A stretch of DNA of 6,174 nt from SURF-58 sp041305085 (GTDB taxonomy: Archaea; Nanobdellota; Nanobdellia; Woesearchaeales; UBA9642). Each line of letters opens with the position of its first letter. Position 1 is the first letter of the stretch. The notes below the pieces were generated by a model. That model did not search any database and was not told the DNA's origin. It saw nothing but the letters and a program-made list of their open reading frames with translations. Shown here in pieces: positions 1-6,031 of the stretch. Where the stretch lies: assembly GCA_041305085.1 (NCBI GenBank), contig JBFYMA010000035.1, forward strand, positions 1 through 6,174, in the 5' to 3' direction. A program made the position numbers and the translations under genes.

Positions 1-804
1 GTAATCCATTGACGGCCTGAAAAGGTTCCAGAACACCTTGTTTATCCAGGACACCCATTCATGGTCAAAAAACTCGTAAAAGATTCTTGTGTCCTTGTCA
101 AGCTCTCCTTTCTTGTAAAGCCTCAGCTGCTCCTCATCCTTAAACCTTGCAATTTTATCATCCACCACAAACCCCCTCAATGGCTGGTACCTATGCCTTA
201 TCTCTATGAGCCCTGGATACTTCTTCATGAGATATTCTATGCTGGAAATATTTTTCAGTGATGAAACGTTTACTCTTGTAAGAATCTTTATCAAGACTTT
301 TCTCTGGAGAAGCTCTTCAAGAAGGTCGACCATTTTTGCCCTGCCTTCTTTAATCTCTATGAATGAGAGGTTTCCTGAAAAGCAGAACAGCTGGTGCTCT
401 GCCATCCCGAGAAGGCCAAATATGTCCTGGTTTTTTGCAATGTTTTCTTTGTCGTATTCCTCTATAAAGCAGCGCTTCATGTTTGAGGGTATAAACTGGA
501 AGACTTCGAGAAAGTCAAACTCCTCTTTTGTTCTGCCGTGCTTTATGTGCGAGTAAAGAGTGTTTTTTATTTCATCATCGTCCGGGCTTTCTCCCTGAGA
601 GTAATACACAAGCTTCAATGCTCCTTGTGTGCCTTTTCTGAAAACCTTTATGCTGAGCAGGCCTGTGCCTTCCTTTATGCTCTGGACATACTTGTCAGTG
701 GTGACCCAGCTTTTGCCTATTCTCTGGGAGATTTCCTGGATTGTTCTGGGCTCTTTTTTCACAAATCCAAGAATGCTCTTTTCATCCTCCTTTGTTATTC
801 TCAT
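1..804 (-). CDS. Winged-helix, TrmB-like regulator with degenerate phospholipase-D-like domain (3' end outside window)
   Basis: Reading the minus strand from ATG at 804-802 gives 268 open codons to the left edge, so the C-terminus is missing. Residues about 5-70 (MRITKEDEKSILGFVKKEPR onward, with TIQEISQRIGKSWVTTDKYV as the likely recognition helices) look like a winged helix-turn-helix. Residues about 135-265 resemble the PLD-like effector domain of TrmB regulators: FSGNLSFIEI, then a helix, VLIKILTRVN, and GLIEIRHRYQPLRGFVVDDK. The PLD motif HxKxxxxD would fall on PLRGFVVD (residues 208-215), with His replaced by Pro and Lys by Arg, so a nuclease or lipase role is unlikely and ligand sensing is more likely. 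An in-frame TAA at 829-831 leaves 804 as the only usable start. No well-spaced ribosome binding site is present, and a TATA box lies about 27 nt upstream, so a leaderless mRNA is likely. The gene diverges from the zinc-protein genes. DNA-binding role: fairly sure. TrmB family membership: tentative. Confidence 0.85.
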   Translation of the reverse strand, partial: MRITKEDEKSILGFVKKEPRTIQEISQRIGKSWVTTDKYVQSIKEGTGLLSIKVFRKGTQGALKLVYYSQGESPDDDEIKNTLYSHIKHGRTKEEFDFLEVFQFIPSNMKRCFIEEYDKENIAKNQDIFGLLGMAEHQLFCFSGNLSFIEIKEGRAKMVDLLEELLQRKVLIKILTRVNVSSLKNISSIEYLMKKYPGLIEIRHRYQPLRGFVVDDKIARFKDEEQLRLYKKGELDKDTRIFYEFFDHEWVSWINKVFWNLFRPSMDY

Positions 805-824
805 CCAGAAAGGGCAAACCCTCT

Positions 825-843
825 CTGTTTAAAAGCTTTTTGG
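825..843 (-). promoter_or_regulatory. TATA box of the divergent regulator gene, giving a leaderless transcript
   Basis: On the minus strand the sequence reads CCAAAAAGCTTTTAAACAG. The TTTTAAA core (834-828) is centred about 27 nt before the ATG at 804, the usual archaeal TATA-to-start-site distance, so transcription would begin at or next to the start codon. The adjoining AAAAGCTTTT (831-840) is a perfect 10-bp palindrome and could be an operator. A purine-rich GAGAGGG lies 14-15 nt from the ATG, too far to be a good ribosome binding site. Confidence 0.5.
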
Positions 844-873
844 TAAAGTAAAACACTATAGCAAAAATTGAAA

Positions 874-890
874 GATAAATTTTATTTAAA
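874..890 (+). promoter_or_regulatory. BRE and TATA box for the zinc-protein genes
   Basis: GATAAA (874-879) fits an archaeal BRE and is followed three bases later by TATTTAAA (883-890). The same 8-mer TATTTAAA serves at 1850-1857. A transcription start 24-27 nt downstream of the box centre would fall near 911-914, leaving an A-rich leader of about 75 nt before the ATG at 988. A second AT-rich candidate, ATATTAAAA at 901-909, would put the start near 930. Confidence 0.55.
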
Positions 891-896
891 ATAAAA
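880..896. repeat. 17-nt perfect dyad overlapping the TATA box
   Basis: TTTTATTT (880-887) and AAATAAAA (889-896) are exact inverted repeats around a single A at 888. The dyad covers the plus-strand TATA box, and its minus-strand reading also looks like a TATA box. It is made only of A and T, so chance is a real alternative to an operator or a bidirectional TATA element. Confidence 0.4.
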
Positions 897-910
897 CGCT
901 ATATTAAAAT

Positions 911-987
911 ATGCAAAACACAGCGGCAAAACGCAAAAAACCCAGAACAAAAAACCAATAAAAAAACAAATAATGCGAGGTGGAAAA
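911..987 (+). other. A-rich, nearly T-free leader with a possible 16-codon leader ORF (911-961)
   Basis: From 911 to 970 only two of 60 bases are T, so the RNA would be almost free of A-U and G-U pairing and largely unstructured. It contains ATG at 911-913, which opens a 16-codon frame (MQNTAAKRKKPRTKNQ) ending at TAA 959-961. That ATG has no ribosome binding site, but it lies about 25 nt downstream of the TATA box at 883-890, so it could be read from a leaderless transcript. The peptide is strongly basic. Coding is unproven, since lysine-rich peptides are what A-rich DNA gives by default. Confidence 0.3.
976..982 (+). promoter_or_regulatory. Ribosome binding site fixing the start at 988
   Basis: GAGGTGG at 976-982 is a strong match to the 16S rRNA 3' end and lies 5 nt before ATG 988-990. 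The earlier in-frame ATG at 973 has no such site and overlaps this one, so 988 is the preferred start. Confidence 0.75.
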
Positions 988-1284
988 ATGTTGACAGTTA
1001 TTGTTGGATTGGATGTGGGGCAGAGAAATATATGCATAAGCGAGTGCTCAAAGGATTCTGCAATGAAAAAGGCAGGCATTGTTGCAGACAGCATATCGCC
1101 GAATGAAAAAAGCCTGAAAAGAAAAATAAAGCTGGCACGCTGGAATACCTGCATTGTAGAGCCTGTCAGAAGGGCAGGACTGCTAAACCCTTTAGAGTGT
1201 ACGCATACAAAAATAAGCGATGAGTACGGAAAGCTTGTTTGCGAGGACTGCGGACTGCTGATAGGCCAAGGACTTCATTATTGA
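988..1284 (+). CDS. Small zinc-ribbon protein of unknown function, 98 aa
   Basis: The gene starts at ATG 988, five bases after GAGGTGG, and stops at TGA 1282-1284. I do not recognise the full-length protein. Its C-terminus has a compact zinc-binding pattern: C71-x-H73, eleven residues, then C85-x2-C88-G (VCEDCGLLIG). This matches the knuckle spacing and the 'D-x-x-G-x-x-V-C-x-x-C-G-L' flavour of the TFIIB/TFB N-terminal zinc ribbon, though no cyclin-fold domains follow. The N-terminal part (VIVGLDVGQRNICIS, residues 4-18) is beta-like and resembles the D-x-G opening strand of RNase-H/actin-fold proteins, but the protein is far too short for that fold. The middle (residues 40-52) is basic. No signal peptide or membrane segment is seen, so it is probably cytoplasmic, and nucleic-acid or protein binding is the likeliest role. 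It lies 14 nt before the next gene, likely the same operon. Confidence 0.7.
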   Translation: MLTVIVGLDVGQRNICISECSKDSAMKKAGIVADSISPNEKSLKRKIKLARWNTCIVEPVRRAGLLNPLECTHTKISDEYGKLVCEDCGLLIGQGLHY

Positions 1285-1289
1285 AAAAA

Positions 1290-1294
1290 GGTGA
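1290..1294 (+). promoter_or_regulatory. Ribosome binding site fixing the start at 1299
   Basis: GGTGA at 1290-1294 lies 4 nt before ATG 1299-1301. The reading frame is open back to an ATG at 1239, but that one lies inside the preceding gene and lacks a site, so 1299 is preferred. Confidence 0.75.
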
Positions 1295-1298
1295 GAAC

Positions 1299-1808
1299 AT
1301 GAGCATAGATAGATTCCAAGAATTGGATAGGTTCAAGAAAGAGTTTTTTGGGCTGGAGCACAGCCTTAATGAAAACAGGAAACAACTTTCAATCATTGAA
1401 AAAAAGATAGAAGCTGCAAAAAAGAACTGCAACAACTCTCCAGATGCAAAGCAGGAAATGGCCATAAAAACAAGATACTTTGACAAGCTCCAGTGCAGCA
1501 TAAACAATCAGGAATACATACAAAAGGTTCTCTCAGAAATAGGAAAAGTGTACGGGCTTAAGAATGGGGAGATGGTAACCAGCTTTCACTTTGCAGACAT
1601 GCTCACCTGGAGGGATGCAGGAACAACAGATGTTCCTTCGCTGTACCTTGCATGCCCTTACTGCTCAAAGCAGCATCCGGTTATTGTGGAGTTTACCCAG
1701 ATAAAGCATAACCCTTCAGGCCATGAATGGGAAAAGCAGGCATTCCTGATGTGCCCGACAACACACATGATCTACGAGCTCGGAGGCTACAATTCCAGGT
1801 ATAACTGA
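1299..1808 (+). CDS. Coiled-coil protein with C-terminal zinc-binding motif, unknown function, 169 aa
   Basis: I do not recognise this protein. Residues about 3-85 are charged and helical with heptad-like hydrophobic spacing (FKKEFFGLEHSLNENRKQLS, IIEKKIEAAKK), consistent with a coiled coil that could drive dimer formation. Residues about 90-169 form a separate domain with two likely zinc knuckles: C119-PY-C122, and C152-PTT-H156. His126, His137 and His142 lie between them and could also contribute. The spacing resembles a zinc ribbon with a CxxC...CxxxH ligand set. There is no signal peptide or hydrophobic segment, so a cytoplasmic location is expected. It follows the 98-residue zinc-ribbon gene by 14 nt and is probably translated from the same mRNA. 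Two adjacent small zinc proteins suggest a shared function, perhaps in gene expression, but nothing in the sequence names it. A weak T5 run follows at 1826-1830. Confidence 0.85.
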   Translation: MSIDRFQELDRFKKEFFGLEHSLNENRKQLSIIEKKIEAAKKNCNNSPDAKQEMAIKTRYFDKLQCSINNQEYIQKVLSEIGKVYGLKNGEMVTSFHFADMLTWRDAGTTDVPSLYLACPYCSKQHPVIVEFTQIKHNPSGHEWEKQAFLMCPTTHMIYELGGYNSRYN

Positions 1809-1825
1809 GATTGAGGAAAAACATA

Positions 1826-1865
1826 TTTTTAACCTGCTCAACCGATAACTATTTAAAGCTTTTTT
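1826..1865 (+). terminator. Possible T-run termination zone after the zinc-protein genes
   Basis: T runs occur at 1826-1830 (five) and 1860-1865 (six), within 60 nt of the stop codon at 1808. Archaeal RNA polymerase can end transcription at such U-rich tracts without a hairpin. No stem-loop was seen. The second run overlaps the promoter of the next gene, so only the first fits a dedicated terminator, and it is short. Confidence 0.25.
1844..1857 (+). promoter_or_regulatory. BRE and TATA box for the large surface-protein gene
   Basis: GATAAC (1844-1849) directly abuts TATTTAAA (1850-1857), a good archaeal BRE/TATA pair and the same TATA octamer as at 883-890. Transcription would start near 1878-1881, giving a leader of 17-20 nt that just contains the GGAG at 1887-1890. 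This supports independent transcription of the surface-protein gene and argues against any translation start upstream of about 1878. Confidence 0.65.
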
Positions 1866-1886
1866 CCAACTTTTGTTCTGAAAAAA

Positions 1887-1900
1887 GGAGTGTGGAGGTG
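1887..1900 (+). promoter_or_regulatory. Double ribosome-binding sequence at the start of the surface-protein gene
   Basis: GGAG at 1887-1890 is 7 nt before GTG 1898-1900, a normal spacing. A second and better match, GGAGGTG at 1894-1900, contains that GTG, and downstream it faces only ATC (1907) and CTG (1913) in frame. Using the upstream GGAG with GTG 1898 is the simplest reading. Confidence 0.55.
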
Positions 1901-4900
1901 TTTTTTATCAAACTGTTTGGAAAAAGGAATCTTGCAGTTCTATTGCTTGTTTTTCTTGCAATAATCCCTCTGGCTTTTGCAGCAGAGCCATCCATAGATT
2001 TCTCGCTTTCAGAGCAGAACAGCCAGATAGCTTTTGACTACTCTCTCTCGAGAACTGATTCCAGCATCCAGTGCCTAAAGCTGGAGCTTTACCAGAATTC
2101 TGTTCCTTTGGATGTCCAGATAGCAAACGACTGCTCCACTTCAGGAACAAAGGTTTTTCCAAAGCAGGAAGCAAACGAGTTTTATGCAGTAATAAAATAT
2201 TTTGATGGCTCATCAATAAAGACATTTACCAGCCCTGCAAAATCACTCCAGCAATCAGGAGAACAAACTCCAACTGCGCACAATTTGAGGTTTGTCAGGA
2301 ACAATATTCCATTGAATGCTATTTCAGAAGGAGCATCATTTCTTGTAAGCCTGAAGTTTGACTTATCCAATAAAGATAATGTGGAGTCAATTACAGCAGA
2401 CCTTTCAGGGCTCACAACAAATCCGGCAAAAAAACAGCAGTACAAGTCAATAACCATTGACCCAGCCAGCTGTGTAAGCCAGCAGGAAAAGTTTTCATGC
2501 GCAATCCCTGACATCCAGCTCCAGCCAGCACAAGCAACAGTAAGCATCACACTGGAGATCGAGAACTCAGAGGGAAACTCCTCAAACCAGACCCTTTCAA
2601 AAACTTTCACAATAAGCAACAGCAATCCCGAGATAAGCTTTTTCGGCTCAGACAAGTGCTCCCAGGAGGGCAAATGCTTTATAAAGGATGGAATTAATAA
2701 CATACTGCTCCAGTTCACTGGCTCTTCTGCAGGATTCAGCACAAGACAGGTCTATTATTCTGCGGGAGCACAGGCTTCAAGGGCTTCTGAATGCTCAAAC
2801 TCTGAGTGTTATGGAGGGCTTTTTGTGGAGTGCAATGACGGCCCTGTAAACATCTTCATAACCTCTTCAGGCAGCAGCCCATCCCAGGATGATGCAGGAA
2901 ACCTCTTGGCTGGAAAAACATCTGCAACACTATACTGCGACAACACAAACCCTGAAATTGCGGAGTTCAGTGCAGCTTCCAGCACTGGACTAAACTTTAC
3001 AAAGTCAGGAGACAAAATAATTGTTACAGCCCAGGTCAGGGAAGAGACAAAGCCATTGATTGTTGTAAACTTTTCAGACTTTGGAGAAGGACTTGTGGAA
3101 GGAACATGCACAGAAAAAGAGATTTATTGGGAGTGTAGCGCAAGCGCAACTGCAAAGCCTGGCCCATACACAGGAACTTTGACAGCAGTTGTTTCTGACA
3201 TTGTTGGCAACACTGCAGCTGCCCAGGCAGAGATTGATGTTCTTGCAGTAGATACAAACCAGTCACCAGACTTGTGGAGGATTGGAAAGGCAATTTATTC
3301 TCCTGATGTTTTCAACAAAAAATTTATTCCGCAAAGCGACAACAATATCTATATATATCTAAAGCTTGAGCCAAAAAAAAAGAGTGCAGAATCGCTTTTG
3401 GTGGTTCCAAAGGGCTGTATAGCAGAGCAGGGATATGGAGTTGATGGCCTTATACAAACAGAAGGAGACAATGCCCTGCTTACAAAGCAAAGAGGCGCAA
3501 CCAATATTGTTCTTAACCTTAATCTCAGGAAAAGCCAGTCAGACTACAACAATTATGATGAGCTAAGGTTTACATGCTCAATAGATGTTTACTCAAAGTG
3601 GGGGGATGTTTTTTTCAGCAAGCCAGAGCAGGAAAACTATTCAATAACAATAAAGCTTTTGGACACAGACGATGTTGGAGTGAATGTCCAGAATGAAATA
3701 GACAGTGTAAAGGAGGGAGTTGAGCAGGAGAGAAAAGACTGGCAGCAGATATCAACTTTTGTCAGCTATATGGATCCTGTATGCAGGCAGGTACTTCCAT
3801 TTTTTTCAAAAACAAGCCAGGCATTAGACTCTGCAGCAGTAACATTGGAGGGAATTCCAGGAGCACAAGGAGCAGCCCAAGGCGTATCAAATGCTGCAAC
3901 AAGAGTGAACGATGTGCACGGAGAGGCAAAAGCTGCCCCTGCAATAGGTCAGGTCTGCAGGTTCATAACCTGTGATACAGCAGTCAACAAGGCAATTCCT
4001 TCGTTGATGGGGGACCTTCCGGGAGTTGGCACAATGACAAAGCTTGCAGGATACAACAATGCAAACTATGAAGACATCTTTGACCCATACAAAAGCATTT
4101 ATCTTGCATACATGTCTGCATGCCTGCCAGCAGTTGTAGACCTTCAGGAAAGGCACAGGGCAGTCAACTGCGAATACATCAGATGTTTGAGTGAGGATGT
4201 CTCTGCAGGCTACCCAATAAGCAGCTGCCAGTCAGCAAAAAGCTACTCAACCTGCAAGTACTACACAGGAGAAATATTTGAATTAATACCTTACACTGCA
4301 CTGCAAAGAAGGCTTGGAGACAAAGTTAAGGCAATACTCAGCAACCCGGCATCCATTGCAGGCATGGGGCTCTCAAACCTGCTTTGCAAGAAAGTGCACA
4401 GCCCGATTGCCCACGCTGCATGCAGCATCCCTGAAAACATAAAGGAGATAAAGACTTATGTTGATATGTACACAAAATGGCCTGCTCCCAGCAGCTCAAC
4501 AACAGACTCCTATTGCTCGCAAATAATGGGCAAAGTTGACGATGATGGTTATTGGAAGCCTTTCAACAGCCTAGGAGAGCCATTTTACACTGACAGGTTT
4601 TACCCTGATATTGTCGGGCCTCTTCCACAGGAAGAAAAGCGCACTGGTTGCACAGAGTACGGATGCACTTTTGTTGACGACCAGGGAAGGCAGAACTCTG
4701 AATTTATAGTTGTAACCTATCCAAGTGGAATCCAAAGGGTGTTCTATAAGGGAGAATATGTTGGTAGAATAACTACAACTGCTTCCCAGATTCCTAATTT
4801 CAGCCCACTACAAGGTCTTTCTCAGGACTTGGAGGCAGAGATTTATGAAAAAGCTGCAACCGGCGATTTGATTGACCTTTCACAGGTTTCACAGGAATAC

Positions 4901-5908
4901 TATGAAGAAATAAACGGTCCAGACGGGGTTTACAGGACTGTAGTTGGAGGAGTTGCAGGGCCTCACGAGCAAAACCTTGCAGAACTGGAGTCAAGGCTTG
5001 TACTTTTGCAGGACGCAAAGCAAGCTTATGAAACCCAAAAAAACATTGTGCTTGGGATAGACCAGCAAAAAGAGCAGCTCAAAGAGCTTGAAAAGCAAAT
5101 AAGCCAGACAAGTGATACTGAGCAGTTGATAGAGCTCAATGAAGAAAAAGAATTTATTCAGGGCTATTTGGATAGAAATGAAAACCAGGCAAGAAAAGAC
5201 CTGAAAGATGCAGAAAAAGAATACTCAAAACAGCAAGACAGGTACAAGGATCAGCTCAATACAATTGCAAGGGATGCAAAGTACGAAGAATACAACAGGC
5301 AGTGGGAAGGAGGATGGAATGCCTGGTCAAAGATGCTGGAAAACGCAATGGCTGTGGACTATGTAACCAGGTATATTCCAGGATTTTCAGAGTGGGTAAA
5401 CAAGTGGTGGATAAACAACTGGCTAAAAACATTTTTTGAAGGAGATGTAGTGCAGGTGGCATTCGGGGATTATGAAGGGCTTATATGCGAAAGCAGCTTG
5501 GAAAAATCCTCACAGCAGGGCCAGGCACTGATAAGCACAGGACTGCTCTACAGGCCAGCAATCCATATAGAGGCAGAAAAAACAAGCCTTATTGATCCAA
5601 ACCCTTCAAAACCAGACGATGAGTACTACAACTATTTTGTGAGTGCAGGCATAAACGCCAAAAAAGGAGGGCTGAAATTCAAGATATTTGCATACGGAGA
5701 CAACACAATAAACCTTACTTCAGATGAAATACTTCCAGATGACAACCCAAGGTATCCAAGCGAGCAGGGGATGATAACATTCAGCTCCCCAAAGCAGTAC
5801 TCACGCGTGTGCATGGTGTTTGACCATTCCAAAGGCGAGCTGTTTGATTACTTTGACAAAGTTGAGCTTGATGATTCAAAAGTCTGTAACACCATAGTCA
5901 GGCAGTAA
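1898..5908 (+). CDS. Large secreted multidomain, cysteine-paired surface protein, 1336 aa
   Basis: Start GTG 1898 is chosen because it follows GGAG by 7 nt, sits just after the promoter, and puts a signal peptide at the N-terminus: basic KLFGKR, hydrophobic core NLAVLLLVFLAIIPLAFA, and a cut near A28/A29. Residues about 30-590 look like consecutive Ig-like beta-sandwich modules, most with one or more cysteine pairs (59/79, 192/201, 254/260, 312/347, 404/413, 507/560). Residues about 595-860 are mostly helical with Ala/Gly-rich 650-690 and a dense cysteine block (CEYIRCLSED, SSCQSAKSYSTCKYYTGEIF). Residues about 1023-1132 form a long coiled coil, 1136-1180 are tryptophan-rich, and about 1183-1336 form a beta domain with three cysteines. 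No C-terminal membrane anchor or sorting signal is visible, so it is exported or held by partners. I recall similar cysteine blocks in uncharacterised Woesearchaeota-like proteins, which needs a search. The next gene, 123 nt downstream, encodes a pilin-like protein. Surface location: likely. Function: unknown. Confidence 0.9.
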   Translation: MFFIKLFGKRNLAVLLLVFLAIIPLAFAAEPSIDFSLSEQNSQIAFDYSLSRTDSSIQCLKLELYQNSVPLDVQIANDCSTSGTKVFPKQEANEFYAVIKYFDGSSIKTFTSPAKSLQQSGEQTPTAHNLRFVRNNIPLNAISEGASFLVSLKFDLSNKDNVESITADLSGLTTNPAKKQQYKSITIDPASCVSQQEKFSCAIPDIQLQPAQATVSITLEIENSEGNSSNQTLSKTFTISNSNPEISFFGSDKCSQEGKCFIKDGINNILLQFTGSSAGFSTRQVYYSAGAQASRASECSNSECYGGLFVECNDGPVNIFITSSGSSPSQDDAGNLLAGKTSATLYCDNTNPEIAEFSAASSTGLNFTKSGDKIIVTAQVREETKPLIVVNFSDFGEGLVEGTCTEKEIYWECSASATAKPGPYTGTLTAVVSDIVGNTAAAQAEIDVLAVDTNQSPDLWRIGKAIYSPDVFNKKFIPQSDNNIYIYLKLEPKKKSAESLLVVPKGCIAEQGYGVDGLIQTEGDNALLTKQRGATNIVLNLNLRKSQSDYNNYDELRFTCSIDVYSKWGDVFFSKPEQENYSITIKLLDTDDVGVNVQNEIDSVKEGVEQERKDWQQISTFVSYMDPVCRQVLPFFSKTSQALDSAAVTLEGIPGAQGAAQGVSNAATRVNDVHGEAKAAPAIGQVCRFITCDTAVNKAIPSLMGDLPGVGTMTKLAGYNNANYEDIFDPYKSIYLAYMSACLPAVVDLQERHRAVNCEYIRCLSEDVSAGYPISSCQSAKSYSTCKYYTGEIFELIPYTALQRRLGDKVKAILSNPASIAGMGLSNLLCKKVHSPIAHAACSIPENIKEIKTYVDMYTKWPAPSSSTTDSYCSQIMGKVDDDGYWKPFNSLGEPFYTDRFYPDIVGPLPQEEKRTGCTEYGCTFVDDQGRQNSEFIVVTYPSGIQRVFYKGEYVGRITTTASQIPNFSPLQGLSQDLEAEIYEKAATGDLIDLSQVSQEYYEEINGPDGVYRTVVGGVAGPHEQNLAELESRLVLLQDAKQAYETQKNIVLGIDQQKEQLKELEKQISQTSDTEQLIELNEEKEFIQGYLDRNENQARKDLKDAEKEYSKQQDRYKDQLNTIARDAKYEEYNRQWEGGWNAWSKMLENAMAVDYVTRYIPGFSEWVNKWWINNWLKTFFEGDVVQVAFGDYEGLICESSLEKSSQQGQALISTGLLYRPAIHIEAEKTSLIDPNPSKPDDEYYNYFVSAGINAKKGGLKFKIFAYGDNTINLTSDEILPDDNPRYPSEQGMITFSSPKQYSRVCMVFDHSKGELFDYFDKVELDDSKVCNTIVRQ

Positions 5909-6031
5909 AGCTTACACAAAAAAAACAGCAAAAAACAAACCCTAACAAAACAAACAACAAAAACAATAAGCAAATTAAAAACAACAAGAAAAGCAAAACA
6001 AAAAAAAACCAAAACATCGGACATCAAAAAA
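5909..6031 (+). other. A/C-rich spacer between surface-protein and pilin-like genes
   Basis: Of 123 bases, 108 are A or C, with only 8 T and 7 G. No TATA box, T-run terminator or ribosome binding site is visible, so the two flanking genes are probably on one transcript. The RNA would be unstructured. The frame continuous with both flanking genes is open across the whole spacer (41 codons, 15 Lys and 9 Thr), but it contains no start codon and T-poor DNA rarely contains stops. The composition resembles the leader at 911-970. Confidence 0.6.

Noticed and set aside
61..846. Several plus-strand open frames of 66-116 codons across the left region
   Set aside because: They lie opposite a continuous 268-codon minus-strand gene with recognisable winged-helix and PLD-like features, and have no ribosome binding sites or family likeness.
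973..987. ATG 973 as start of the zinc-ribbon gene
   Set aside because: The ribosome binding site GAGGTGG lies between 973 and 988 and is correctly spaced only for 988.
1000..1050. RNase-H/RuvC or IS110-type transposase remnant suggested by IVGLDVGQRNICIS
   Set aside because: Only one short strand-like match; the protein is 98 residues, has no further acidic motifs, and no terminal repeats or other transposon signs are nearby.
882..1154. Open frame on the minus strand with a hydrophobic C-terminal half
   Set aside because: It is antisense to the A-rich leader and the zinc-ribbon gene, with the same composition artefact and no ribosome binding site. The plus-strand reading has a strong site and a zinc motif.
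1811..1897. TTG start at 1811 for the surface protein, adding 29 residues
   Set aside because: It would lie upstream of the promoter at 1844-1857, has no ribosome binding site, and would place a polar extension before the signal peptide.
2182..3293. Minus-strand open frames of 85-186 codons inside the surface-protein gene
   Set aside because: They are antisense to a long, well-supported gene, overlap each other, and have no start signals or recognisable features.
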